Shown here: in pieces, positions 54,186-62,280 of the stretch
Numbering within the stretch: position 1 is the first letter of the stretch
Layout: every line of letters begins with the position of its first letter
Assembly (NCBI RefSeq): GCF_900156575.1
Contig: NZ_FTNY01000003.1
Coordinates: 310,001 to 374,000, forward strand
Direction of reading: 5' to 3'
Source of the DNA: Chryseobacterium shigense
GTDB taxonomy: Bacteria > Bacteroidota > Bacteroidia > Flavobacteriales > Weeksellaceae
Length of the DNA: 64,000 nucleotides
Position numbers and translations under genes: made by a program
The notes under the pieces: model-generated
Told to the model about the DNA's origin: nothing
Database searches by the model: none
Seen by the model: only the letters and a program-made list of their open reading frames with translations

Positions 54186-55619
54186 TTAAAACTGAAAATA
54201 TATAAATTCATTACTCCCGAAATTGGCAAAATTCAAGACCAGGTAAGCTACTACAATATAAATAACAGCCTGAATCATTGGTTTTCTATCTTGAATTTTC
54301 AGACCATAATCCTGAGTTTTATTCGCCCATTCCATTCCAAGCATAAAGAAAATAAGTCCGAATAAAACCGGACTGAACGCAGTGGGAAAGGAGAATAAAC
54401 TTTGACTGAAAATTCCTTTAATATACCCGATAGCATCAGAAACACTTGCTGCACGGAAAAAAATCCACGCAAAACATGTTAATGTAAAAGTCATCAGAAT
54501 ACTAAAAACCTCTCTGAATGAGGGAATAATTTTCCCCATCGCGACTACTTCCAGGTTATGCCTGTTTTTTTCAGCAATGAGTAAGGGAAGGAAAAACAAA
54601 GCGTTTAGTCCACCCCAGATGATGAAAGTCCAGTTGGCCCCATGCCAGAAACCACTGACCAAGAAGATGATAAAAGTATTCCTGATTTTCATCCACAATC
54701 CTCCCTTACTTCCTCCTAAAGGTATATACAAATAGTCTCTGAACCAGGATGAAAGGGAAATATGCCATCTTCTCCAGAATTCTGCAATATCTCTCGAAAA
54801 GTACGGGTATGAAAAGTTTTTTAAAAGTTCAATACCAAATAATCTGGAGGTTCCTAATGCAATATCAGAATATCCTGAAAAATCACCATAAATCTGGAAA
54901 GCAAAAAGAACCGCTCCCAAGACAAGATTACTGGCACTTTCCGTATGGTAATTATTAAATATTTCATTGACAATGGGGGCACAATTATCAGCAATGACCA
55001 TTTTCTTAAAAAATCCCCAAAGAATCTGTGCTACTCCATCTTTTGCCTTTTCATAATCAAAAGATCTTTTTCGCTGAATCTGCGGAAGAAGGTGTGTTGC
55101 TCTTTCAATAGGCCCTGCTACCAATAATGGAAAGTAGCTTACAAAAACAGCATAATCTACATAATTTCTTTCCGCTGGGATCCTCTTTTTGTAAACATCT
55201 ATAACATATGACAATCCATGGAAGGTATAAAAGGAAATACCAACTGGTAAAATCACCTTTAGAATCCACATATTGACCCCAAAACCAAATGTTTTCAATA
55301 ATTCAGCAAAGTTTTCAATGAAGAAATTATAGTATTTAAAGAATCCTAAGAAACCCAGATTGATCGTAATACTTAAGACAAGCCAGAATGTGGCCTGCTT
55401 TTTTGTTTTACTATTTTCAATCTGAATCCCAGAAAAGTAATCCAGCAATATGGAAAACACCAGAAGAAACAGAAAACGCCAATCCCAACAGCCATAGAAA
55501 TAAAAACTGGCTGCCAGTAAAAGCATATTCTGGAATTTATAATTTTTATGACATATACACCAGTATAAAATAAAAATTACAGGCAGAAAAATGAGGAAAG
55601 CAATAGAATTAAAGAGCAT
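54186..55619 (-). CDS. MBOAT-family O-acyltransferase (AlgI/DltB-like), copy 2
   Basis: A 477-residue inner-membrane acyltransferase. Motifs are FNSIAFLIFLPVIFILYW, VILPVGISFYTFHGLSYVIDV, GDFSGYSDIALGTSRLFGI, FWRRWHISLSSWFRDYLYIPLGG and the catalytic His in GFWHGANWTF. Further on it has WGGLNA where copy 1 and many relatives have WGLLHG, so a second conserved His is an Asn. It is more like typical AlgI proteins than copy 1. The SGNH-like partner follows directly. Confidence 0.95.
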   Translation of the reverse strand: MLFNSIAFLIFLPVIFILYWCICHKNYKFQNMLLLAASFYFYGCWDWRFLFLLVFSILLDYFSGIQIENSKTKKQATFWLVLSITINLGFLGFFKYYNFFIENFAELLKTFGFGVNMWILKVILPVGISFYTFHGLSYVIDVYKKRIPAERNYVDYAVFVSYFPLLVAGPIERATHLLPQIQRKRSFDYEKAKDGVAQILWGFFKKMVIADNCAPIVNEIFNNYHTESASNLVLGAVLFAFQIYGDFSGYSDIALGTSRLFGIELLKNFSYPYFSRDIAEFWRRWHISLSSWFRDYLYIPLGGSKGGLWMKIRNTFIIFLVSGFWHGANWTFIIWGGLNALFFLPLLIAEKNRHNLEVVAMGKIIPSFREVFSILMTFTLTCFAWIFFRAASVSDAIGYIKGIFSQSLFSFPTAFSPVLFGLIFFMLGMEWANKTQDYGLKIQDRKPMIQAVIYIVVAYLVLNFANFGSNEFIYFQF

Positions 55620-55650
55620 AAAGTTTTCTTTAATGTAATACGTGTAAAAA

Positions 55651-56421
55651 TTACTTTATGAAAACTCCAATATATTTCCCTTCATACTCTACTACCGTGG
55701 TTTCAATATTATTTTTTTCACAAAAGTCCTGATAGGCAGAATTATCGCCAATGTCATCACTGATAAAGACTCCACCTTTTCTGAGGTGTTTATACAATAC
55801 TTCATAAGCCCACATCCTTCCATTATAGCTTTTATCTGAATCATAATGAAGAACATCAAAAGCAGAATTTTCAGCAAAAATTTTCGGAAGTGATTCTTTA
55901 TCTGCAAAACGGAATAGCTTCCAGTTTTTTTTGAGATCATCAGGCACTACATACCCAACATACTGATCACCGTCCTGTGCCAAATAGGGCATATCTGAAC
56001 TGTACAGTACTCCATCTCTTTTCTCCAGAGACAAAAGAGAAGCCAACGATGACCATCCATAAGCTACCCCCGTTTCCACCACATGTTTTGCATGGGTAAA
56101 TTCACAGGCATAATAAATCAGCTCAAGAGCTCCGGGGCCGCCCATTTTTACAGGACATTCTTTTTCTCTCTGTGCCGCGGTTTTTAAAATACCCGCATAG
56201 GTAGTACTGAAAGCGTGCATTTCAAGGCCAAACAACTGATAAACAGCTTCCTTTTGGGAAACAGATCGTTCTGCAGCCCAGGAATTGGTTTTATCCTTTC
56301 CTTTAAACGCATTGCCTCTGTTGACTGTATTTTTAATGATTTTCCGTCCAAGTTCCGGATAGAGATCGGGTCTTTTCAAATACCCCATAAATGTTTTGAG
56401 AACTCTTTTTATTTCACTCAC
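55651..56421 (-). CDS. Class I SAM-dependent methyltransferase
   Basis: A 256-residue methyltransferase beginning at a GTG codon (MSEIKRVLK); no ATG stands nearby in frame. The SAM-binding loop is HVVETGVAYGWSS (about residue 110), followed by LHYDSDKSYNGRMWAYEVLYKHLRKGG and ISDDIGDN, typical of O-methyltransferases acting on small or sugar substrates. It is first in the minus-strand acyl block. A methyl group at the chain end would be a natural cap for recognition by the Wzt C-terminal domain, but this is only inference. Confidence 0.85.
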   Translation of the reverse strand: MSEIKRVLKTFMGYLKRPDLYPELGRKIIKNTVNRGNAFKGKDKTNSWAAERSVSQKEAVYQLFGLEMHAFSTTYAGILKTAAQREKECPVKMGGPGALELIYYACEFTHAKHVVETGVAYGWSSLASLLSLEKRDGVLYSSDMPYLAQDGDQYVGYVVPDDLKKNWKLFRFADKESLPKIFAENSAFDVLHYDSDKSYNGRMWAYEVLYKHLRKGGVFISDDIGDNSAYQDFCEKNNIETTVVEYEGKYIGVFIK

Positions 56422-56440
56422 TGTGTTAAAGTTTAGTCCA

Positions 56441-56448
56441 CAAAAATA
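56441..56448 (-). promoter_or_regulatory. -7 promoter element for the methyltransferase-MBOAT unit
   Basis: The minus strand reads TATTTTTG, 20 bases before the GTG start at 56421. It faces away from the plus-strand box at 56475-56482, forming a compact divergent promoter region. Confidence 0.55.
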
Positions 56449-56474
56449 ATTATTTTTCCGTAATGTTTAATTTT

Positions 56475-56482
56475 TATCTTTG
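56475..56482 (+). promoter_or_regulatory. -7 promoter element for the glycosyltransferase pair at 56521
   Basis: TATCTTTG matches TAnnTTTG, 38 bases before the ATG at 56521. The same 8-mer is used upstream of the fourth tandem GT2 gene (45507-45514). Confidence 0.5.
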
Positions 56483-56520
56483 TAAAAAATTTATTAATTC
56501 AAAAAACACTTATATGTCCA

Positions 56521-57360
56521 ATGAAGTTTTCTATCCTGATAGCTAATTACAATAATGGCAAATTTTTCAAAACCTGTTACGATTCCATTATTGCACAAAC
56601 ATATGACAATTGGGAAGCTATCATACTGGACGACTGTTCTACCGATAATTCTTTAGAGGTTATACAAAAAATAGTTGGAAACGATTCTCGATTCAAAATA
56701 TATGAGAATGCCCAAAACAGCGGTGTAGGGGTTACAAAAAACAAGCTTATCGAGCTTGGAGAAGGTGATATTTGTGGTTTTGTAGATCCTGATGATGCCA
56801 TCTCACCCAATGCATTACTTTCAAGTATTACTATTTTTAAAAAGAACCATGATGTAGTCCTTACTTACTCCAAATTTGTAAAATGTGATGAAAATCTTAT
56901 TCCCATAGAGATTCCCAAACTTACAATGAGGGTTCCCAATAGTGATCCTTACTTTTTCAACTGTCCTGTTCACATTGTTCATTTCGTAAGTTTCAGAAAG
57001 GACGTTTACAACCAGACCGAAAAGATGGATACGGTCATGAGAATTGCTGAAGATCAGGATCTGTATTTAAAAATGTACGAAAAAGGAAAGGTTCATTTTA
57101 TCAATGAAGCTCACTACCTTTACCGAACCCATGCAGGCGGCATTTCTCAAAATGAAAACAGGCCAAAATCCCGTGAGTATTTCGCAAAGGTAATTTTCAA
57201 TGCGATGAAGCGCCGAAACCTTAAAACGATCAATGGTAAAGCGGTTCCGAATGAATACAACAATTCTACCGAAATTTATAGTTTACTCGAATATCAAAGT
57301 TCAATCATTTTCAGGCTTAAGAAAAAGCTGAAAATCTTTGTCCAACAAGTCTTTAGCTAA
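56521..57360 (+). CDS. Glycosyltransferase family 2 (paralogue of the enzyme at 32323)
   Basis: A 279-residue GT2 with FSILIANYNNGKFFKTCYD, LDDCSTDNSLEV, GFVDPDDAI (about residue 88), IAEDQDLYLKMYEKG and YRTHAGGISQNENR. It aligns throughout with the GT2 at 32323-33177. It is the first of a two-gene plus-strand island between minus-strand acyl genes, followed 2 bases later by a GT4 gene. Confidence 0.9.
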   Translation: MKFSILIANYNNGKFFKTCYDSIIAQTYDNWEAIILDDCSTDNSLEVIQKIVGNDSRFKIYENAQNSGVGVTKNKLIELGEGDICGFVDPDDAISPNALLSSITIFKKNHDVVLTYSKFVKCDENLIPIEIPKLTMRVPNSDPYFFNCPVHIVHFVSFRKDVYNQTEKMDTVMRIAEDQDLYLKMYEKGKVHFINEAHYLYRTHAGGISQNENRPKSREYFAKVIFNAMKRRNLKTINGKAVPNEYNNSTEIYSLLEYQSSIIFRLKKKLKIFVQQVFS

Positions 57361-57362
57361 TC

Positions 57363-58523
57363 ATGAAGAAAAATAAAATTAATGTACTTTTCAGACACCG
57401 CTCTATGGAAATGGGAGGGGTAGAAAAAGTGATTCTCAGTATTCTCCATAATCTTGATCCTGAAAAATTTGATATTACTGTATGTCTGAATCTGAATCAG
57501 GGAGAACTTAGAAATGAATTTCCGAAACATGTAAAAAAGGTATATTTCACAGAGGGCAGGGAAGATTTTTCTAAAAATCCCCTTATTCATAAGCTACAGT
57601 TGGTCCGCAGAAGATTAACGCTTTCCCGTACTTTGAAAAATCATAAACGATCCGACCGTATTTTAGGAAATAAAAAATTTGACATCGAGATTGCCCCTAC
57701 CTATTCAGCATTTTCATCCGTCATCAACTCAAGCAACCGAGAATCCAAGAAAGTGGGATGGTTTCATTCTGAGATTAATGTATTCTCTCTGCAACCCCTG
57801 GTTTCCGATATTCTTAAGAACTTTCCGGAGTTTGACCATATGATCTACTGTTCGCAAAAGATCAAAGACCTGATGCACATCCATTACCCGGATCTAAAAT
57901 ACCCCAAGGAAAGCGTGGTGATCAATGCTATTCCTATCGATGAGATTAAGCAAAAAGCAGAAGAGAAGATAGAATCCCTTCCGGAAGGACCGATTTTTGT
58001 TTCTGTAGGGCGCCTTCACAGCAGAAAAGGATACCACAAACTGATTGATGCTCACAAAAGATTGATCGATGAAGGTTTTCATCACAGTATTGTAGTGGTC
58101 GGCAGTGGAGAAGAGATGAAAAATCTCACCGATCAGATCGCTAAACACAATGTTCAAAAGACCTTTATTTTGCTTGGTAACAGAATGAATCCCTATCCCT
58201 ATGTAAAAAATGCGGATTATTTTATTTTGCCTTCAGAATCAGAGGCGTGGCCCCTGGTAATTGCCGAAGCACTGATCCTTCAAAAGCCCATTATAGCAAC
58301 CAATACCGGAGATGTAGGTGTAATGATCAGAGATCAGGAAACCGGATACCTCATCAATTATGAAACGGATGAAATGTATTCTGCTATGAAAACTTTTCTT
58401 ACCAATCCGGAGCTTATTTCTACGATCAGAAAAAATCTGGAAAGCATAGAGGATCAATTTGATAATCAGAAAATATTTGATACGGTGGAAGGTATTCTTG
58501 AAGATCTTTATCAAAAAAATTAA
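57363..58523 (+). CDS. Glycosyltransferase family 4
   Basis: A 386-residue GT-B enzyme. MEMGGVEKVILSILHNLD marks the N-terminal acceptor lobe; VSVGRLHSRKGYHKLIDAHKRL, VVVGSGEEMKNL and PSESEAWPLVIAEALILQKPIIATNTGDV form the GT4 donor lobe. It resembles the incomplete GT4 at 63254, with the same KGY..L.D.H.. segment. Its end overlaps the convergent SDR gene by 4 bases. Confidence 0.93.
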   Translation: MKKNKINVLFRHRSMEMGGVEKVILSILHNLDPEKFDITVCLNLNQGELRNEFPKHVKKVYFTEGREDFSKNPLIHKLQLVRRRLTLSRTLKNHKRSDRILGNKKFDIEIAPTYSAFSSVINSSNRESKKVGWFHSEINVFSLQPLVSDILKNFPEFDHMIYCSQKIKDLMHIHYPDLKYPKESVVINAIPIDEIKQKAEEKIESLPEGPIFVSVGRLHSRKGYHKLIDAHKRLIDEGFHHSIVVVGSGEEMKNLTDQIAKHNVQKTFILLGNRMNPYPYVKNADYFILPSESEAWPLVIAEALILQKPIIATNTGDVGVMIRDQETGYLINYETDEMYSAMKTFLTNPELISTIRKNLESIEDQFDNQKIFDTVEGILEDLYQKN

Positions 58524-59278
58524 TGGGCGGAATATCCTCCGTCTACCACAAGATTTGATCCCGTAATCCATTTTGAGGCGTCCGAAAGTAAGAAGATACA
58601 TGCATTGGCCACGTCTTCAGGCTGCCCTATTCCCAATGGATGTTTTTTAAGGATTTCTTCAGCAGCATCTTCACCAATATTTTCAAACATTTTTTCCAAT
58701 ATCGGGGTATTTACCATTGCCGGGCTCACACTGTTGACCCTGACTCCGCTTCTTGACAATTCCATGGCAAGAGAACGTGCTCCTGAAACGACAGCCCCTT
58801 TGCTTGCAGAGTAAGCCGCCTTTCCGATCTCTCCTACCATGCCTGCCACTGAGGAAATAAAGACAAAACTAGAAATTTCGTTTTTATATTTTTTCAGGGA
58901 TAGGATTTTAGCGATCTCAAAACCCGAAATCACATTCACGGCGAAGATATCTGTATACAGTTGAGGGGTATGTTTCTTCAATGGAAGTGTTTTTTCTATG
59001 CCTGCACAATGGACAAATCCCGAAACCTTTCCTAAAACAGCTACTTTTTCCGCGATCAGTCCTTCAAGGTTTTCAGCATTTGTAATATCTGCAATAATTG
59101 TTTCTACTTTGGTATCCGGAGCCAGCATAGATACTGTTTTCTGCAATTCTTCTTCGTTTCTTGCGATAAGAATAAGGCCTGCCCCGCTTTTGCTGCATTC
59201 TACAGAACAGCTTCTTCCGATCCCGGAAGAAGCGCCTGTAATTAGAATTATTTTATCTTTTAACGAAAACGGATTCAT
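58520..59278 (-). CDS. Short-chain dehydrogenase/reductase, FabG-like, in the KAS III-ACP module
   Basis: A 252-residue SDR of FabG type. It has ITGASSGIGRSCS, HCAGIEKTLPLK, the catalytic Ser in ISSVAGMVGEIGKA, YSASK as the YxxxK pair, and the usual C-terminus WITGSNLVVDGGY. The gene shares one base with the preceding ACP stop. In this operon the likely job is reduction of a 3-ketoacyl-ACP made by the KAS III to a 3-hydroxyacyl-ACP. Confidence 0.93.
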   Translation of the reverse strand: MNPFSLKDKIILITGASSGIGRSCSVECSKSGAGLILIARNEEELQKTVSMLAPDTKVETIIADITNAENLEGLIAEKVAVLGKVSGFVHCAGIEKTLPLKKHTPQLYTDIFAVNVISGFEIAKILSLKKYKNEISSFVFISSVAGMVGEIGKAAYSASKGAVVSGARSLAMELSRSGVRVNSVSPAMVNTPILEKMFENIGEDAAEEILKKHPLGIGQPEDVANACIFLLSDASKWITGSNLVVDGGYSAH

Positions 59279-59511
59279 TAATCTTCAAAATTTTCTTTAC
59301 CAATAATATTCACCAGATCAGAAACGGTTTCTATATCCTTAAAATGCTTTGTATCAATTTTCTTATCGAAATTTTCATCAACAAATGCAATCACGGAAAG
59401 CAGACTGATAGAATCATAGCTTTCCAGTTGCTTCAGGTTCGTTTCAAGTGTAAGTGTTTCGTCTTCTTCTAATTCTTCCTGTAATTTCTCTAAAAAAACG
59501 GATGTCTTCAT
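59278..59511 (-). CDS. Acyl carrier protein, copy 2
   Basis: A 77-residue acidic ACP. The phosphopantetheine site is QLESYDSISLLSV with Ser34; it has DSI rather than the usual DSL. It differs from the other window ACP throughout. It lies between the KAS III gene (29 bases upstream) and the FabG-like SDR (1-base overlap), forming a minimal acyl-building operon. Confidence 0.9.
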   Translation of the reverse strand: MKTSVFLEKLQEELEEDETLTLETNLKQLESYDSISLLSVIAFVDENFDKKIDTKHFKDIETVSDLVNIIGKENFED

Positions 59512-59540
59512 ATTCTTTATTTTAATATTTATGTTATTCT

Positions 59541-60515
59541 TTAAATTTCAAGTACCGTTGCACCCCATGAATATCCTACGCCAAAACCGGCAATCAATAC
59601 GCGGTCTCCTTCTTTAAGCATTCCTTTATCAAGCATATTTTTCAGAGCGATAGGAATGGTTGCAGACACTGTATTTCCGGTATACTCCATGTCAATATAA
59701 AATTTTTCTGCCGGTATTTTGGTTTTTTTCCTTAAATAGTTCAGCATAAAGGAATTGGCCTGGTGAAAAACAAAATGATCTATATCATCCATTGTCAGAC
59801 CATTGGTTTCCAAAGTTTCCTTTACCAGCCCCGGAACATTATCAATTGTAAAATTAAAAATCTCGGGTCCGTTCATATAAAGATTTTCCGGTTCAAAATT
59901 ATTTTCCGAATTAAGCTCAAAATCAGTTTTAAAAGCTCCTTTCTTTACTATAAGATTTTCGGCACCACTTCCATCTGTACCCAGACAGAAATGATAATCT
60001 TTAGCATTTTCATCTTTTTCTACAATTACTGATGCTGATGCATCTCCAAAAATACTTCTGTTCGCCTTATCTTTTGGATTGATATGCTTTGTATATGTTT
60101 CTGAAGTAATCAATAAAATACTTTTCGCAATACCGGCTGTGATTAATCCTTTAGCAAAAGCCAGTCCATAAACAAATCCGGAACATCCCAAGTTAAAATC
60201 TATAGCACCAATATTTCTTCGAAGTCCCAGCCTGTCCTGAAGGATGCAGGCAGTAGTCGGCAGAAAATAATCGGGACTTTGGGTACAGAAAAGGATAAAA
60301 TCTACTTTATTCCTGTCATAATTCTCAAAAAGTTTTTCCGAAGACTTTACAGCAAGCTCCAATACCGTCTCGCTATCTGAAGAAATATGACGCTGCCTGA
60401 TGCCCACTTTTTCATGAATTCTATCTGAGCTCCATTCAGGAAATTCTTTCTCAAGGTGCTCATTAGTAAGAACCTTTTCAGGTAAATAATATTCTATTTT
60501 GGAAACTTTTATCAT
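59541..60515 (-). CDS. 3-oxoacyl-ACP synthase III (KAS III, FabH-like)
   Basis: Condensing enzyme of 324 residues from the ATG at 60515 (the frame extends 7 codons further, but this start gives the family N-terminus). The catalytic triad is visible: Cys111 in FNLGCSGFVYG, His in FHQANSFML and Asn in TGNTVSATIPIAL. KAS III joins an acyl-CoA to malonyl-ACP. As it stands beside a private ACP and reductase in a glycan locus, it probably makes a short acyl group for sugar decoration rather than starting membrane lipid synthesis. Confidence 0.93.
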   Translation of the reverse strand: MIKVSKIEYYLPEKVLTNEHLEKEFPEWSSDRIHEKVGIRQRHISSDSETVLELAVKSSEKLFENYDRNKVDFILFCTQSPDYFLPTTACILQDRLGLRRNIGAIDFNLGCSGFVYGLAFAKGLITAGIAKSILLITSETYTKHINPKDKANRSIFGDASASVIVEKDENAKDYHFCLGTDGSGAENLIVKKGAFKTDFELNSENNFEPENLYMNGPEIFNFTIDNVPGLVKETLETNGLTMDDIDHFVFHQANSFMLNYLRKKTKIPAEKFYIDMEYTGNTVSATIPIALKNMLDKGMLKEGDRVLIAGFGVGYSWGATVLEI

Positions 60516-60533
60516 ATAAATTCTTTTTCTTTG

Positions 60534-60554
60534 CAAAAGTAAAAAACAAATTTA
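60534..60554 (-). promoter_or_regulatory. Promoter region of the KAS III-ACP-SDR operon
   Basis: On the minus strand two TAnnTTTG boxes stand side by side: TACTTTTG (60534-60541) and TAAATTTG (60547-60554). Either would start transcription shortly before the ATG at 60515. The divergent acyltransferase gene begins only 44 bases from the KAS III start, so control may be shared. Confidence 0.5.
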
Positions 60555-60559
60555 CAATA

Positions 60560-61129
60560 ATGATCTTCATATTTAGAATCGTATTGAAAATATATTCCTT
60601 CTGTCACAGCTTTATCAATAAGGCGAGTCTTGAAGTGGCTAAATATCAGGGAATGAAAGTCGGAAAAAACTTTAATATGCCGGACAAAATTTATTTTGGA
60701 ACGGAACCGTACCTCATTGAAATAGGTAATGATGTAAATATTGCAGCAGGGGTAAGATTTGTAAATCATGGTGGAACGACCTCTCTTCTGAGAAAACTTC
60801 CGGGCTATGAAGATGCCAGAATTCTGGGAAGAATCAAGATTGGGAATAACAGCACCATCGGTATTAACTGTGTGATCACTCACGATGTACAGATCGGAAA
60901 TAACTGTATTTTGGGAGCCAACTCCGTTTTATCACAATCGATGCCTGATAATACGGTTTTCATTGGCAATCCGGCACAGTTTCTTTGTACCATAGAGGAT
61001 TACGGTGATATTGTTTTAAAGAGCAGCCCGGCATATCCCCGAGAGCTGGAAAAAGACAGGAAAAAACTGGATGAATATATTAAGGCCAATCTTCCCTATA
61101 AATTTAAAAAGGCCCGAAGAATAAAATAA
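60560..61129 (+). CDS. Hexapeptide acyltransferase divergent from the KAS III operon
   Basis: A 189-residue left-handed-beta-helix acyltransferase. A hydrophobic N-terminus (MIFIFRIVLKIYSFCH) may anchor it to the membrane. Hexapeptide turns include EIGNDVNIAAGVRF and RIKIGNNSTIGINCVITHDVQIG; the loop FVNHGG carries a probable catalytic His. The C-terminus is basic. Lying head to head with a module that would make hydroxyacyl-ACP, it is a candidate for the enzyme that transfers this acyl group to a sugar. Use of plain acetyl-CoA is equally possible from sequence. Confidence 0.85.
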   Translation: MIFIFRIVLKIYSFCHSFINKASLEVAKYQGMKVGKNFNMPDKIYFGTEPYLIEIGNDVNIAAGVRFVNHGGTTSLLRKLPGYEDARILGRIKIGNNSTIGINCVITHDVQIGNNCILGANSVLSQSMPDNTVFIGNPAQFLCTIEDYGDIVLKSSPAYPRELEKDRKKLDEYIKANLPYKFKKARRIK

Positions 61130-61146
61130 AAACACAAAAAAACACA

Positions 61147-62280
61147 ATGAACCGAAAAAAAATTCTATTTGTATATTATCAAAATATACAAATTGGAGGG
61201 GTGGCTAAAGTATTAACAAATTTGACTTCAGAACTGGCCGAAAATGGATATGATGTAGATATTCTTTTCTTAATGGACACCCACGCAGATTTCTATCCTG
61301 TAAACACAGCAATCACCAAGTATTATATAGATTCTTTCGCAAATAAATACTCAAAATTTGCTACCCACATCAATAAGAAATACAAATTCATTCCAAAAAT
61401 ATACAATATCCATTCTTATTTCTATGATTTAGGTTCCTATATCGTTTTGAAAAAATGGATAAGAGAAAATCATCATCACTATGAAACCATTGTTTCTTGC
61501 TGGTATAAACTGTCTACAATGCTTTCGACGGAAAAAAACATCAGTCAAAAAACGATTGCCTGGGAACATTCTTCATTTCGTGTTGGGGGGGTGCTATATG
61601 ACAAATTATTAAGAAAGAACTATAAAAAGCTTAAGAGTATTATCTGTATAAATAAGCTTTCTGTAAAATATTATGAGAAACTTAATAAAACTTTTTTTAT
61701 TCCTAATGTCATCGATGATATTTTTGAGGAACAAAAGGCTATTACAGTTGATCAGAAAGAGAATATTATAAGTTTTGTGGGCAGGCTGGATAAGACAAAA
61801 AATGCTGTTGAACTGGTGAAAATATTTCATAGAACCAGGAAACCATCAGACTGGAAATTACAAATCATCGGAGATGGACCGGAAAGAAACGCTATTGCAC
61901 TTTATATTAAGGAGAATAATTTAGAAAATAACATTTTACTACTCGGAATAAAGAGTCCCCATGAAATATCCCAACTCTTGAGGAAATCTAAAATTTTTGC
62001 ATTTACTTCTCTAAGTGAGGCATTTGGTTTAGCCCTTGTAGAAGCCATGTTTTGCAGCAATGCTATTGTTGCCTATGACTGTGAGTTTGGCCCCTCTGAT
62101 ATCATTAACGAAAATAATGGGTTTTTGATACCTTTGTATGATACGGAAATGTTTGCTGAAAAACTTGAAATTCTGATCAAGGATGAAACATTATTGGATC
62201 GTCTTATACAATCCTCATATGCTGAATCTCACCAATGGAAAAAAGAAAAAATAATACAGCAATGGAAAAAAATACTATAA
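61147..62280 (+). CDS. Glycosyltransferase family 4 with an internal G7 tract
   Basis: A 377-residue GT-B enzyme with IQIGGVAKVLTNLTSELAEN at the N-terminus, then SFVGRLDKTKNAVELVKIF, IIGDGPERNAI and FTSLSEAFGLALVEAMFCSNAIVAYDC in the donor lobe. Codons around 61585-61591 contain a run of seven G, rare in this AT-rich DNA. Slippage there would truncate the protein. The stop lies inside the start region of the next GT2. Confidence 0.92.
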   Translation: MNRKKILFVYYQNIQIGGVAKVLTNLTSELAENGYDVDILFLMDTHADFYPVNTAITKYYIDSFANKYSKFATHINKKYKFIPKIYNIHSYFYDLGSYIVLKKWIRENHHHYETIVSCWYKLSTMLSTEKNISQKTIAWEHSSFRVGGVLYDKLLRKNYKKLKSIICINKLSVKYYEKLNKTFFIPNVIDDIFEEQKAITVDQKENIISFVGRLDKTKNAVELVKIFHRTRKPSDWKLQIIGDGPERNAIALYIKENNLENNILLLGIKSPHEISQLLRKSKIFAFTSLSEAFGLALVEAMFCSNAIVAYDCEFGPSDIINENNGFLIPLYDTEMFAEKLEILIKDETLLDRLIQSSYAESHQWKKEKIIQQWKKIL

